Translations under genes and position numbers: made by a program
From: Cytophagaceae bacterium
GTDB lineage: Bacteria; Bacteroidota; Bacteroidia; Cytophagales; Spirosomataceae
DNA: 64,000 nt
Assembly (NCBI GenBank): GCA_027486845.1
Contig: JAIXOL010000042.1
Span: 1 to 64,000 of the forward strand
Reading direction: 5' to 3'
In this document: positions 35,679 to 44,895 of the stretch, in pieces
Layout of the letters: each line of letters opens with the position of its first letter
Numbering within the stretch: the stretch's first letter is position 1
The notes under the pieces: model-generated
The model's database searches: none
What the model was told of the DNA's origin: nothing
What the model saw: the letters and a program-made list of their open reading frames with translations, nothing else

Positions 35679-37787
35679 CTAGCTCAAAATCTGATAAACC
35701 ACAAAAGCCGATACATACGCTAATACTGACATATAAACCAACTGAATGATTGGCCATTTCCAACCTTTGGTTTCTCGATAAACTACCGCCAGTGTACTCA
35801 TGCACATCATCGCAAAAACATAAAATATCAATAATGAAAACGAAGTTGCCACCGAAAATGTTGGCTTTTCAGTTTCAGCATTTATTTCATTTCTGAGACG
35901 TTCTTTGATGGTTGTTTCATTTTCGGCGTCTGCTCCGATACTATAAATTGTCGAGACTGTTCCGACAAAAACCTCACGTGCCGCAAACGATGTAATGAGT
36001 GCAATTCCAATTTTCCAATCATAACCCAATGGTCTGATGGCTGGCTCTATGAATTTTCCAAAATGCCCTGCATAAGAATTTTCAAGACGAACCGACGCAA
36101 TTTTTGAGTCAAGTTGACCTTTTTCGAGCGTTGGATTTTGTGCAATAATTGCCTTTTCTGCCCTTTCTATTTTATCTCCTGGTCCATAAGAAGCTAACAC
36201 CCACAAAACAATTGAAATAGCCACAATCACTTTTCCTGCTTCAAACACAAAGGTTTTTACTTTCTCCAAAATCGTAAAGCCTACTTGTTTCCATCGTGGT
36301 TTTTTGTAGGTTGGAAGTTCCATGATAAAGTAACTTCTTTCACTTGATTTTAGCATAAATTTCATTATCCAACCTGACAATAATGCCGAAAAGAATCCTA
36401 ATAAATAAAGCCCCATCAAGGCTACACCTTGCATATTGAAGAAACCCAATGCCTTGGTATTTGGCACAACAAGGGCAATCAAAATCGTATAAATGGGCAA
36501 ACGTGCCGAGCAACTCATCAACGGCGTAACCATAATGGTGATTAACCGGTCTTTCCATGAGCCAATTGTGCGAGCCGACATAATGGCTGGCACTGCACAA
36601 GCCATGCTTGAAATTAGCGGTACGACTGATTTTCCACTCATGCCAAATTTCCGAATGAGTTTATCCATCAAAACTACTACACGAGCCATATAGCCCGATT
36701 CCTCAAGAATTGAGATAAAAGCAAACAAAAAAGCAATTTGTGGAATAAAAATCAGTACACCACCAATACCTGCAATCAAACCATCGGTAAGCAAGCTAAC
36801 TATTTGATTATCAGGAAGATTTGATTTCAAAAAATCATTTACCATGGCAACTCCTTGGTCAATTAAGTCCATTGGAGCTTCGGCAATTGTGAAAACTGAC
36901 TGAAAAATCATGAACAAAATACCCAAGAAAATAACGTATCCCCAGATTTTATGGAGTAAAATATGGTCAATTTTCTCGCTAATAGTTTCCTTTTTTATAC
37001 CCTCTTCAATAACTACTTCTGACAATGTACTACTAATATCACGATAGCGTTCGATGGTTTCGGTTGATTGAAATTTATCGGCGTTGAAATTATGTTTTTT
37101 AACAATTTCTTCTAATTCTTTTTGTTGATTTTCGCCCAAAAACATCAATTTTTGAGCTTGTGCAGCGTATTGAAGTGCTAAGTATTTATTTTCAACACCA
37201 AATTTTGTTTTTACTTCTTCAAAAACGGTTTCCGTTTTTTTATCAAAACTTGGTGGATTAATATGCGTTTTTTTATGTTGAAGCTGATTAAAAATAGTGT
37301 GTTTCAAACCTTCAATTCCTATGCCTTCTCGGGCATTAAGCTCAACAACTGGAATACCAAGAATCTTTGAAAGTTTGCCTGAATTGATGGAAATTCCCGA
37401 TTCTTCGGCCACATCGAGCATATTAAGTGCCAAAATTGAAGGCACACCCAAATCACTAATTTGCTCAAAAAGCAGCATGTTTCGTTTTAAATTTGATGCG
37501 TCGGCTACAACGACGGCCAAATCAGGATAATCAGGATTTTGTGGATTGGCCAACACTTCGAGTACCACTTGCTCATCAAGTGAATTCGGATAAATGCTAT
37601 ACGTGCCAGGAAGGTCAAGAATCTCAACGTCCATACTTCCGCTTAAGCGACAAAACCCTACTTTTTTATCAACTGTTACTCCAGGGAAATTTCCTATTTT
37701 TTGACGCAACCCAGTGAGTTGATTAAAAAGTGAGGATTTGCCTGAGTTTGGATTGCCAAGAAGTGCAACAACTTGTTTATTTTTCAC
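35679..37787 (-). CDS. feoB: Ferrous iron transport protein B
   Basis: 702 residues, typical FeoB length. The N-terminal G domain has G1 GNPNSGKSS (11-19), switch region GNFPGVTVDKK, G3 DLPG (58-61) and G4 NMLD (122-125). The membrane part carries the two paired gate regions (SILEESGYMARVVVLMDKLI with GMSGKSVVPLISSMACAVPA; and later AAREVFVGTVSTIYSIGAD). It imports Fe2+ across the inner membrane, powered or gated by GTP hydrolysis. FeoA is encoded 114 bases upstream on the same strand, so the pair probably forms one operon. That gap holds a small AGCC-TTC-GGCT hairpin. The downstream end carries TCTCTTGTCT-type micro-repeats. Confidence 0.95.
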   Translation of the reverse strand: MKNKQVVALLGNPNSGKSSLFNQLTGLRQKIGNFPGVTVDKKVGFCRLSGSMDVEILDLPGTYSIYPNSLDEQVVLEVLANPQNPDYPDLAVVVADASNLKRNMLLFEQISDLGVPSILALNMLDVAEESGISINSGKLSKILGIPVVELNAREGIGIEGLKHTIFNQLQHKKTHINPPSFDKKTETVFEEVKTKFGVENKYLALQYAAQAQKLMFLGENQQKELEEIVKKHNFNADKFQSTETIERYRDISSTLSEVVIEEGIKKETISEKIDHILLHKIWGYVIFLGILFMIFQSVFTIAEAPMDLIDQGVAMVNDFLKSNLPDNQIVSLLTDGLIAGIGGVLIFIPQIAFLFAFISILEESGYMARVVVLMDKLIRKFGMSGKSVVPLISSMACAVPAIMSARTIGSWKDRLITIMVTPLMSCSARLPIYTILIALVVPNTKALGFFNMQGVALMGLYLLGFFSALLSGWIMKFMLKSSERSYFIMELPTYKKPRWKQVGFTILEKVKTFVFEAGKVIVAISIVLWVLASYGPGDKIERAEKAIIAQNPTLEKGQLDSKIASVRLENSYAGHFGKFIEPAIRPLGYDWKIGIALITSFAAREVFVGTVSTIYSIGADAENETTIKERLRNEINAETEKPTFSVATSFSLLIFYVFAMMCMSTLAVVYRETKGWKWPIIQLVYMSVLAYVSAFVVYQILS

Positions 37788-37901
37788 AAATGAATGATAT
37801 TTTGCTATCGGCTTTCGGAGGTTAGCCTTCGGCTTCTTTTAATTTTAATTAGTATTCACGAAAATAAAAAACACCGATTGCTAAAAACCGACTATCGAAG
37901 T

Positions 37902-38129
37902 TTATTTAATTACAATTGTTGCAGCCTCTCTCTTACGCAACGAAAGATGATAACCCGCTACCGTAATGCCTACTGGACACCCCAAGGGAGCAATAAAGTC
38001 AAGCATTACCTCTGTATCGGGTAAACAACCCATTTCAAGCAATTTTAATGACATAGCATCATCTTTAAAATTATTGATAATCCCCTTCTCTCCTATCTTT
38101 AAATCGGCAACAGTTTTTTCGGCTTGCAC
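37902..38129 (-). CDS. feoA: Ferrous iron transport protein A
   Basis: 75 residues forming one SH3-like FeoA domain: MSLKLLEMGCLPDTEVMLDF, then APLGCPVGITVAGYHLSLRK ending in REAATIVI. A small cytoplasmic partner that regulates or stabilises FeoB. It is first in the leftward feoAB unit and divergent from the ccm operon; the gap of about 200 bases should contain its promoter and any iron-responsive site. No clear Fur box is visible to me. Confidence 0.92.
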   Translation of the reverse strand: MQAEKTVADLKIGEKGIINNFKDDAMSLKLLEMGCLPDTEVMLDFIAPLGCPVGITVAGYHLSLRKREAATIVIK

Positions 38130-38283
38130 TTTATATTTTATTTAGACTGATTTCAAATAAACGTAAAATTACCTTATTTGGTTCTAAAATAAAAATGATT
38201 TTCGTCAGTTATTATATCAATTTAAAAACATAAAAATTATAGAAAAAGAATCAATATCATAAAAATTCTAATTTTTTGAGTAG

Positions 38284-38291
38284 TATATTTG
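38284..38291 (+). promoter_or_regulatory. -7 promoter box of the ccm operon
   Basis: TATATTTG matches TAnnTTTG. Transcription would start near 38298, so the correct ccmB start is the ATG at 38331 rather than an upstream in-frame codon at 38289. Confidence 0.5.
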
Positions 38292-38330
38292 TACATCCGA
38301 ACGATTCTAGAGAACCGCTCCACTTTAAAA

Positions 38331-38993
38331 ATGCAAGAACTAAAAGCACTTATCGAAAAAGAAATCAGACTGGAATGGCGACAACGCTACGCCCTCAACA
38401 GTATGATTCTCTATATCGTAAGTACGGTTTTTGTATGCTATATGAGTTTTGCTCTGAAAACCAAAGGCATGGAACCTATCACTTGGAACACCCTACTTTG
38501 GATAATTTTGCTTTTTACGGCCGTTAATTCAATCACGAAAAGTTTTACGCAAGAGCGAGCAGGCCGACAACTTTATTATTATACTTTGGCAAGTCCACAA
38601 GGAATTATTATTTCGAAAATCATTTACAACATAGTTTTGTTATTAGCTCTTTCGCTAATCGGCTTGTTTATTTATATTGTTTTTTTGGGAAATCCAGTAC
38701 AGAATTTATTGATGTACCTGACGGCAGTAGTACTCGGAGCAATTGGTTTTTCTTCGACCTTGACTATGGTAGCGGGAATTGCTTCAAAAGCTGAAAATAC
38801 TTCTACTTTGATGGCAGTTTTGAGTTTTCCAATTATACTTCCAATGCTTTCGATGCTAATTAGGCTCTCCAAAAATGCAATGGATGGCTTAGAATGGAAC
38901 ACTAGTTACGACGAAATTTTGATTTTACTGGCAATTGATGCCATTGTTATAACAATTAGTTATTTACTCTTTCCTTTTTTGTGGAGGAGTTAG
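38331..38993 (+). CDS. ccmB: Cytochrome c maturation ABC transporter permease
   Basis: 220 residues from the ATG at 38331, beginning MQELKALIEKEIRLEWRQRY as CcmB proteins do. About six hydrophobic helices follow. The motif VNSITKSFTQERAGRQLYYY is characteristic, as is the C-terminal FPIILPMLSMLIRLSKNAMD. CcmB works with the ATPase CcmA, which is not in this window, in releasing holo-CcmE from the CcmC complex. Its stop codon TAG is the first base triplet of a G/C-rich palindromic element. Confidence 0.9.
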   Translation: MQELKALIEKEIRLEWRQRYALNSMILYIVSTVFVCYMSFALKTKGMEPITWNTLLWIILLFTAVNSITKSFTQERAGRQLYYYTLASPQGIIISKIIYNIVLLLALSLIGLFIYIVFLGNPVQNLLMYLTAVVLGAIGFSSTLTMVAGIASKAENTSTLMAVLSFPIILPMLSMLIRLSKNAMDGLEWNTSYDEILILLAIDAIVITISYLLFPFLWRS

Positions 38994-39050
38994 CCCCCTA
39001 ACCCCCAGAGGGGGAATAGAAAAAAAACTCTCCTTTGGGGCGGGGGGCTT
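38991..39050. repeat. G/C-rich palindromic repeat element between ccmB and ccmC
   Basis: Outer arms AGCCCCC (38992-38998) and GGGGGGCT near 39042-39049 bracket an inner CCCCC-AGA-GGGGG hairpin (39002-39014) and a second G-rich block. It is strikingly G/C-rich in an AT-rich genome. A partial copy is found at 27785-27812. It resembles REP-like intergenic palindromes known from Bacteroidota and may act as a processing or attenuation site within the operon. Confidence 0.7.
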
Positions 39051-39057
39051 TTATTTT

Positions 39058-39717
39058 ATGAAAAAAACTTGGTGGAAAATTTTGTGTGTAGTTATACTTC
39101 TCTACACAATTATTCAGGGACTTGGTGGAATTGTGCCACGCCAGCCTATATTAAATGAAACAATTCGCAATGTGTATTTCCACGTCCCGTTGTGGTTTGG
39201 AATGATGACATTAATGACCGCTTCTATGTGGTTTGCGATAAAGTATTTACGCAATGGAAACATCTCAGATGATGAATATTCAGTCGAATTTGCCAATGTT
39301 GCTATCTTTTTCGGCATTTTGGGCTTTATGACTGGTTCGCTTTGGGGACAATTTACTTGGGGTGATTGGCTTCCGAAAGACCCAAAAATCATTGCTGTTG
39401 AAGTTGGACTTTTGATATACTCTTCTTATTTCATTCTAAGAAGTTCGTTTGAAGATGAACAGCGAAGAGCTAGATTATCAGCCATTTATAACATTTTTGC
39501 TTTCGCGACATTCATTCCATTGGTTTGGATTTTACCAAGACTCACTGATTCCCTTCACCCAGGAAACGGCGGAAATCCAGCTTTCGGAAAATACGACATG
39601 GACAGTGCAATGCGAATGGTTTTTTACCCTGCTATAATCGGTTGGACGCTTTTGGGCGTTTGGATTACGAGTTTACGCATTCGCCTGCGAGTTATCGAAC
39701 GATTGAGTTCAAACTAA
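39058..39717 (+). CDS. ccmC: Cytochrome c biogenesis heme-handling protein CcmC
   Basis: 219 residues with six membrane helices. The region LWGQFTWGDWLPKDPKIIAV contains the WGxFWxWD-type tryptophan-rich heme motif, here as WGQFTWGDW. Candidate axial histidines are in NVYFHVPLWFGMM and LTDSLHPGNGGNPAF. CcmC loads heme onto the chaperone CcmE in the periplasm. The gene lies after the palindromic element and before ccmD in the same direction. Confidence 0.9.
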   Translation: MKKTWWKILCVVILLYTIIQGLGGIVPRQPILNETIRNVYFHVPLWFGMMTLMTASMWFAIKYLRNGNISDDEYSVEFANVAIFFGILGFMTGSLWGQFTWGDWLPKDPKIIAVEVGLLIYSSYFILRSSFEDEQRRARLSAIYNIFAFATFIPLVWILPRLTDSLHPGNGGNPAFGKYDMDSAMRMVFYPAIIGWTLLGVWITSLRIRLRVIERLSSN

Positions 39718-39748
39718 ATTTTACTTTATCCGTTAAATTTCAATAATA

Positions 39749-39952
39749 ATGAAAAAAATTATATCGTTTTTAGTAGTAATTCTTACGTCATTCAATTTGT
39801 TTGCTCAAGAAGAAGTACAAATGGCCGACCAAATGCGTGCCGATGGCAAAATTTGGGTAGTTGTTGCCGTAATCGCCATCGTATTTGTCGGAATTATTGC
39901 CTATTTAGTTTTGTTAGATAGAAAGATAAGTAAGATTGAGAAAAGTCTATAG
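39749..39952 (+). CDS. ccmD: CcmD family small membrane protein
   Basis: 67 residues. A signal-like segment (1-19, NLFAQ) is followed by one membrane helix (IWVVVAVIAIVFVGIIAYLV) and a basic tail (DRKISKIEKSL). The size, single helix and position between ccmC and ccmE match CcmD, which holds CcmC and CcmE together. Bacteroidota CcmD proteins are short and poorly conserved, so the position is the main evidence. Confidence 0.8.
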   Translation: MKKIISFLVVILTSFNLFAQEEVQMADQMRADGKIWVVVAVIAIVFVGIIAYLVLLDRKISKIEKSL

Positions 39953-40048
39953 TCGGCAGTCAATGGTCGATAGTATAAACAAGATTTGCAACATTATTTT
40001 CAACAAAAACTATTGTCTGTGGTCAATTGATTGTAGACTTTCAAAAAT

Positions 40049-40495
40049 ATGAAAAAATCACATATAATAGCACTAGGCGTCATTGCCGTTGCGATTGCAA
40101 TCATCATTTCAACGGTTGGTGATGCCAGCACTTATGTAGGTTTCAATGAAGCCGAGCAAGTTGCCAAAGAAGGTAGCACGAAATCAATGCACGTAGTGGG
40201 GACTTTAAAAAAAGACGCTTCTGGCAACTATTTAGGAATGGTTTACGAACCTTCGGTTGACCCAAATCATTTTGAATTTACGATGATAGATTCACTAAAT
40301 TATGAATCGAAAGTAGTTTATAATCAGCCTAAACCAGCCGATTTGGATAAATCTGAAAAATTGGTAGTTGTTGGTAAAATGGATTTAGCAAATAAATGTT
40401 TCAAAGCAGAACAAATTTTATTGAAATGCCCATCGAAATACAATAATAATGAGCTAAAAGCAGAAGAACCTGCAAAAGCGGTTTCGATGAAGTAA
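40049..40495 (+). CDS. ccmE: Heme chaperone CcmE, CXXXY type
   Basis: 148 residues: an N-terminal membrane anchor (6-22) and a periplasmic OB-fold domain. CcmE covalently carries heme between CcmC and the CcmF ligation complex. In E. coli the heme is bound by a histidine in a HxxxY motif near the C-terminus. Here that position reads CPSKY (C127 to Y131), the cysteine variant described for some deltaproteobacterial and archaeal CcmE proteins. The rest of the family pattern is present (MHVVGTLKKDASGNYLGMVY; KLVVVGKMDLANKCFKAEQI). The start of the DCC-protein gene overlaps its stop codon. Confidence 0.87.
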   Translation: MKKSHIIALGVIAVAIAIIISTVGDASTYVGFNEAEQVAKEGSTKSMHVVGTLKKDASGNYLGMVYEPSVDPNHFEFTMIDSLNYESKVVYNQPKPADLDKSEKLVVVGKMDLANKCFKAEQILLKCPSKYNNNELKAEEPAKAVSMK

Positions 40496-40914
40496 TGTTT
40501 AAGGAAGTAAAAATGACTATTCTATTCGACGGTGTTTGTAATTTTTGTAATGCTTCTATCAATTTCATCATCGACAGAGATAGTAAAGGCATATTCAAAT
40601 TTGCGGCCTTACAGTCGGAAGTTGGTCAAGAATTACTCAAAAAATTTAGATTAAAAACCAACGATTCGGAAAGTCGCACTTTTGATAGTATTGTAGCAAT
40701 AAAAGGCGATAAAGTTTATCAAAAATCAGATGCAGCTCTCGAAATTGCTCGTAGAATGGATGGAATTTGGAAGATTTTTTATGTTTTCAAAATCATTCCA
40801 GCCTTTTTAAGAAATCCTGTTTATGATTTGGTTGCAAAAAATCGCTACCGAATTTTTGGCAGAACTGATGCTTGCCGAATTCCAACACCAAAGTTGAAAG
40901 CAAGGTTTTTATAA
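40495..40914 (+). CDS. DCC-family thiol-disulfide oxidoreductase-like protein
   Basis: 139 residues. It has the motif that names the family, FDGVCNFC (11-18, with the Asp-Cys-x-x-Cys arrangement), and the typical downstream FKFAALQSEVGQELL, YQKSDAALEIARRMDGIWKI and YDLVAKNRYRIFGR segments. Such thioredoxin-like proteins probably act on thiols. Its position at the end of the ccm operon suggests a link to heme or apocytochrome thiol chemistry, though that is inference. The ATG at 40495 overlaps the ccmE stop; ATG 40513 is an alternative. A strong terminator follows. Confidence 0.85.
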   Translation: MFKEVKMTILFDGVCNFCNASINFIIDRDSKGIFKFAALQSEVGQELLKKFRLKTNDSESRTFDSIVAIKGDKVYQKSDAALEIARRMDGIWKIFYVFKIIPAFLRNPVYDLVAKNRYRIFGRTDACRIPTPKLKARFL

Positions 40915-40925
40915 GATATTTCAAC

Positions 40926-40956
40926 AAAAAATCCAGCTAGGTTCGCTGGATTTTTT
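40926..40956 (+). terminator. Terminator of the ccm operon
   Basis: AAAAAATCCAGC pairs with GCTGGATTTTTT around seven bases, ending in a T-run. It can also act leftward because of the matching A-run, serving the toxin remnant on the other strand. Confidence 0.85.
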
Positions 40957-40957
40957 G

Positions 40958-41235
40958 TTATTCATAAACTTCTTTACGGTGAGCGATTTTAGCAACAGTT
41001 ATGGTAATAATATTATCTTGAATCACACAAACCTATTGTGTAATCCCCAACCCTGATTCTTTAAAGTGGTTAAACTTTAAGTTAGGTACTTTAAAATTAG
41101 TAAGTCTTTTGTAGCCGTGTGGTCTTGGATTATCTCCCAGATTCTGTACTTTTTCAAAAACTTATCCTGTACATCGGCTGGCAACTTTCTAATTTCTCTT
41201 TCAGCACTTGCCGTAAATATTATTTGATATTTCAT
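40958..41235 (-). pseudogene. Decayed RelE/ParE-superfamily toxin
   Basis: On the minus strand an ATG at 41235 opens MKYQIIFTASAEREIRKLPA and continues DVQDKFLKK, a good RelE N-terminus. The frame is then lost. In the next frame come VQNLGDNPRPHGYKRLTNFK and VPNLKF, which are typical RelE core residues. A third frame restores DNIITITVAKIAHRKEVYE and a stop at 40958, the usual RelE C-terminus. The region that should read YRIRVGDYRIIY is damaged. At least two indels are needed to explain this, so no active toxin can be made. Its ATG overlaps the stop of the antitoxin (ATGA). Confidence 0.8.
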
Positions 41236-41444
41236 CTACCTACACGTTGTGCTAAAATTTCTTTCTTGATTTCCTCAAAAGGCTTTGTTGGCTCGTCTTG
41301 TCTCTCAAATACGGTTAGTGTATCTATTAAATCTTCAAACAAATCTTGCATTTGTTGATTTCTTAAATCGAATTGTACAGCAACTTTTTGTCCTTTTGCA
41401 TCTGTCAAAAAGCTAATATTTCTTTTTAATGTTGCGACAGTCAT
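41232..41444 (-). CDS. Antitoxin-like protein of a broken type II toxin-antitoxin pair
   Basis: 70 residues: MTVATLKRNISFLTDAKGQK at the start and TKPFEEIKKEILAQRVGR at the end, with an intervening acidic helix. The size, the N-terminal strand preceding helices and a C-terminal tail able to wrap a toxin fit a RelB/Phd-like antitoxin. The decisive evidence is the overlap of its TGA with the toxin ATG. It is intact while the toxin is broken, so it is an orphan antitoxin, perhaps still autoregulatory. Confidence 0.7.
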   Translation of the reverse strand: MTVATLKRNISFLTDAKGQKVAVQFDLRNQQMQDLFEDLIDTLTVFERQDEPTKPFEEIKKEILAQRVGR

Positions 41445-41507
41445 ATTTTTATCATTTTATTCTAAACAGATATAAAACTTAATTTTTATATTTTCTCATT
41501 TCTTCAT

Positions 41508-43811
41508 CTATTCAACAATTCTCAACTTCGCAAAACTCAATAAAAGCGTTTTCTCACCTTGTCCTTGAGCATCAAATTTGATAGTTGCTTTACGGTCATT
41601 TCCATTTACATCCATTTTCGTGACAGTTCCATAGCCAAATTTTGGATGTTCTACTTTATCGCCTTGCTTTAGTACAGAAGTATCACTTGCCACAAAATCG
41701 CCCGTTGGAATATGATTTACTGGTGTAGCTTTTGCAACAGGTTTTAGATTAGAAATAATGCTTTCTTTCTTAGAAAAAGGTAAAACTGGTTTAGTTGAAC
41801 TCGGAGCTGGGCGATCGTTTCGAGTTTCACTATTTCCGTAGGAAATCACCCTACTTTTTGAAATTTGCAGGTATTTTGGGTCAATTTCTTCTAAAAAACG
41901 ACTTGGTTCGCAGTAATTCAGACGTCCATAATTATAGCGACTTTCGGCATAACTCAGCGTTAATTTCTTTTCAGCACGAGTGATAGCCACGTAAAACAAA
42001 CGGCGTTCTTCTTCTAAATCAGTACGTTTTGAGAGCATCATTTGCGATGGAAAAAGATTTTCTTCCAAACCAACAATATAAACATACTTAAACTCCAAAC
42101 CTTTTGCTCCATGAATCGTCATGAGGGTCACGCGATCGTGGTCGCCATCTTCATCCTCTTGGTCGGCGGTGGTCATAAGCGTAACCGTCTGCAAAAAAGC
42201 ACTTAGCGTAATTTCTTCATTCTCAGGATTATCAACAAATTGCTTAATCGAGTTTAGTAATTCTTGAATGTTTTCGTAACGAGCCAATCCTTCGACGGTT
42301 TTATCATCATACAATTCTTTCAAAAGTCCCGAAGTTTTGGCAATGTATGAAGCTACTGCATGAGCATCTTTACCTTCTTCAATTAGCAAGCCATAACTTT
42401 TAATCAGCGTCGCAAAATCATCAATCGTTTGAGCGGCACGTCCAGCAATATATTGGCCAATATTGCTCACAACTTCCCAAACCGACTTATTATTTTCAGC
42501 CGCAGTTACCACAATTTTTGCAACGGTTGTGTCGCCAATACCTCTTTTGGGTAAATTAATGATACGTTTGAAAGCCTCGGTATCGCTCTGATTTATAGTA
42601 AAACGCAAATACGCCAACAAATCTTTGATTTCCTTACGTTGGTAAAACGACAATCCACCAACGATTCTGTATTTAATATTGAGTTTTCTTAAAGCCTCTT
42701 CAAAAGCCCTTGATTGAGCATTTGTGCGGTAAAGAATAGCAAAGTCAGTATTTTTTAAACTATTATTATTCTTTTCTTCAAAAATATTGGTAGCAATTAA
42801 TCGACCTTCTTCATTATCTGAAGCTGCTTTTATGACATCAATCTTACTTCCTTCTTCGTTTTCAGAGAAAACATTTTTCTCCAATTGTTCTTTATTTCGT
42901 GCAATGACCGAATTGGCAGCATTAACAATATTTTGGGTCGAACGATAATTTTGTTCGAGTTTTACGGTTTTCAAATCAGGATAATCTGACTTAAAATTTA
43001 ATATATTTTGAATATTTGCCCCACGGAACGCATAAATACTTTGTGCATCATCGCCCACTATACAGATATTCTGATGCACCGACGAAAGTTTTCGAGTAAT
43101 CAAGTACTGCGATACGTTTGTATCTTGAAACTCATCAACCATTACATGCTTAAACTTATGCTGATATTTGTTCAAAACATCCAAATGATCACGAAAAAGT
43201 ACATTTGTATTATACAACAAATCATCAAAATCCATAGCATTTGCTTGAAAACAACGCAAGACAAACATTTTGTAAAGACGACCAATTTCGGGCATTCGGG
43301 CGGCTTTATCATCTTCCATATAAATTGGATTTGTAGCATAAGCCTCCCAAGAAACCAAAGCATTTTTGGCACTCGAAATCCTATTTAGCACGTAATTAAC
43401 TTTGTAAGTTTTATCATCCAAAGCCAATTCTTTGATAATCGACCGCATCAACGATTTTGAATCATCAGTATCATAAATCGTAAAATCGGACGTGTAACCA
43501 AGTCTTTTTCCTTCAAAACGTAAGATTTTGGCAAAAACTGAGTGAAAAGTTCCCATCCAAAGATTTTTGGCATCGCTCCCAATCACTGACTCAACACGTT
43601 GACGCATTTCTCCGGCTGCTTTATTGGTAAACGTCAACGACAAAATATTAAAGGGATCAACTCCTTGCTCAATCAGCCACGCAATTCGATAGGTAAGCAC
43701 ACGAGTTTTACCCGAACCGGCACCCGCAATAATCATCAATGGGCCTTCGGGGTGCGTTACTGCGTCACGTTGTGGTTGATTAAGTTTCTCTAAATAATTA
43801 TCTTTTGCCAT
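41508..43811 (-). CDS. UvrD/PcrA-type superfamily 1 DNA helicase
   Basis: 767 residues. All SF1 motifs are visible: Q motif LNQPQRDAVTH, motif I AGAGSGKT (29-36), Ia LTFTNKAAGEMRQRV, II VDEFQDTN, III VGDDAQSIYAFRGA, IV KLEQNYRST, V VTLMTIHGAKGLEFKYVYIV, and VI VAITRAEKKL. A C-terminal Tudor-like domain (HPKFGYGTVTKMDVNGNDRK) may contact RNA polymerase, as in PcrA. A 3'-5' helicase for excision repair and replication-transcription conflict. The gene is transcribed alone, leftward. Confidence 0.95.
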   Translation of the reverse strand: MAKDNYLEKLNQPQRDAVTHPEGPLMIIAGAGSGKTRVLTYRIAWLIEQGVDPFNILSLTFTNKAAGEMRQRVESVIGSDAKNLWMGTFHSVFAKILRFEGKRLGYTSDFTIYDTDDSKSLMRSIIKELALDDKTYKVNYVLNRISSAKNALVSWEAYATNPIYMEDDKAARMPEIGRLYKMFVLRCFQANAMDFDDLLYNTNVLFRDHLDVLNKYQHKFKHVMVDEFQDTNVSQYLITRKLSSVHQNICIVGDDAQSIYAFRGANIQNILNFKSDYPDLKTVKLEQNYRSTQNIVNAANSVIARNKEQLEKNVFSENEEGSKIDVIKAASDNEEGRLIATNIFEEKNNNSLKNTDFAILYRTNAQSRAFEEALRKLNIKYRIVGGLSFYQRKEIKDLLAYLRFTINQSDTEAFKRIINLPKRGIGDTTVAKIVVTAAENNKSVWEVVSNIGQYIAGRAAQTIDDFATLIKSYGLLIEEGKDAHAVASYIAKTSGLLKELYDDKTVEGLARYENIQELLNSIKQFVDNPENEEITLSAFLQTVTLMTTADQEDEDGDHDRVTLMTIHGAKGLEFKYVYIVGLEENLFPSQMMLSKRTDLEEERRLFYVAITRAEKKLTLSYAESRYNYGRLNYCEPSRFLEEIDPKYLQISKSRVISYGNSETRNDRPAPSSTKPVLPFSKKESIISNLKPVAKATPVNHIPTGDFVASDTSVLKQGDKVEHPKFGYGTVTKMDVNGNDRKATIKFDAQGQGEKTLLLSFAKLRIVE

Positions 43812-44895
43812 TCGTTTCTCTTTTTGGACTGCAAATTTAGCAGTATATTCTCAAAAAGCATCATAAATGAAAAATTGAGATTTGGATATAAAGTTATACT
43901 ACCCCCTAAAAACCTCTAATACAATTTTTAATCTTTGTTATTTTCTTAATTTTGGAGGAAATTACTTAACACAATACTCATAATATATCCAAACTTGCTC
44001 TAAACTTATTAAGGAAAAAATAAACTCAAGCCCACTTTTTGAGATTTGAGAAATTACTGATTTATAAAAATTCTTGAAACCAAGAATATATAAAGTGAAA
44101 TATAATCTAATTTTTAATCGAGAACTCCACTTTATCAACAAAACTTTAAATCAATCAACAAAATGAAGTTTAAGAATTTTTTTGAAATTTGAATGTTGCA
44201 TGATAGTACAGGATAGTACGCAAAAAGATATCTTATTAATTGCATAATAAATAGAATAAATATCCTTATTTTTGTTTTTTAATACATATTCTTAAGTAAA
44301 ATGAATTAAAGGTTTAGGTAATTTAAAAGTATTGTTTTTATTATGGATATTGACTCTAAATAAACCATAAGACTAGTTATCAACCTTCAAACGCATTTTT
44401 GCTTAAATCAAAATACTATTTTAAGTGTTGGAATATAAATCATTCATTAAAAAAATCCATCATTGGGTCGTTTAACAAGATAAGGCGACTTTTAAAGAAT
44501 AAATCGTTATTAGACTTTATTATGTTGTTTTATTTGTAAATATTGACATTCCATAGGTTTTTAGTCTTTTTACTTTACGATTTCTGTTCTTTCAATTATT
44601 TTTCATAGAGTGGTTTATCTCAATAGCCATTATCCACAAGTTAAGCATTATTAGGTGCTTGAAGTACAATAAAGAAAGTATCTGTTGAATAATTTTCAGA
44701 AACTTTGGTCTTTATGTTCAACACAAGAAAATGTAATTCTTTGCTATGAGAGTATTAATTATGTGAATTTAAAACCGCCTATGATGATTTTAGTAAATTA
44801 GACCAATGTTTGTTTTTTTAAACGAAACCAAATCTATCAAACTGTAGCAGTTTTTAGTTAAATTTTTTTTCATTTAACCCTGATTAATCTATTGT
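43812..44895. other. 1.08-kb AT-rich intergenic region before the SusCDCD cluster
   Basis: I see no convincing gene on either strand in this stretch. A TATTTTTG box at 44267-44274 fits the plus-strand -7 consensus and would leave a leader of about 600 bases before the SusC start at 44896. A direct repeat GATAGTAC occurs twice at 44201-44219. No anti-sigma, AraC or hybrid two-component regulator gene lies near the cluster, so control would have to act in trans or through the leader. Confidence 0.4.

Noticed and set aside
40926-41235. Small RNA gene in the ccm-helicase gap
   Set aside because: The region is better explained by the ccm terminator and the broken RelE-like frame blocks.
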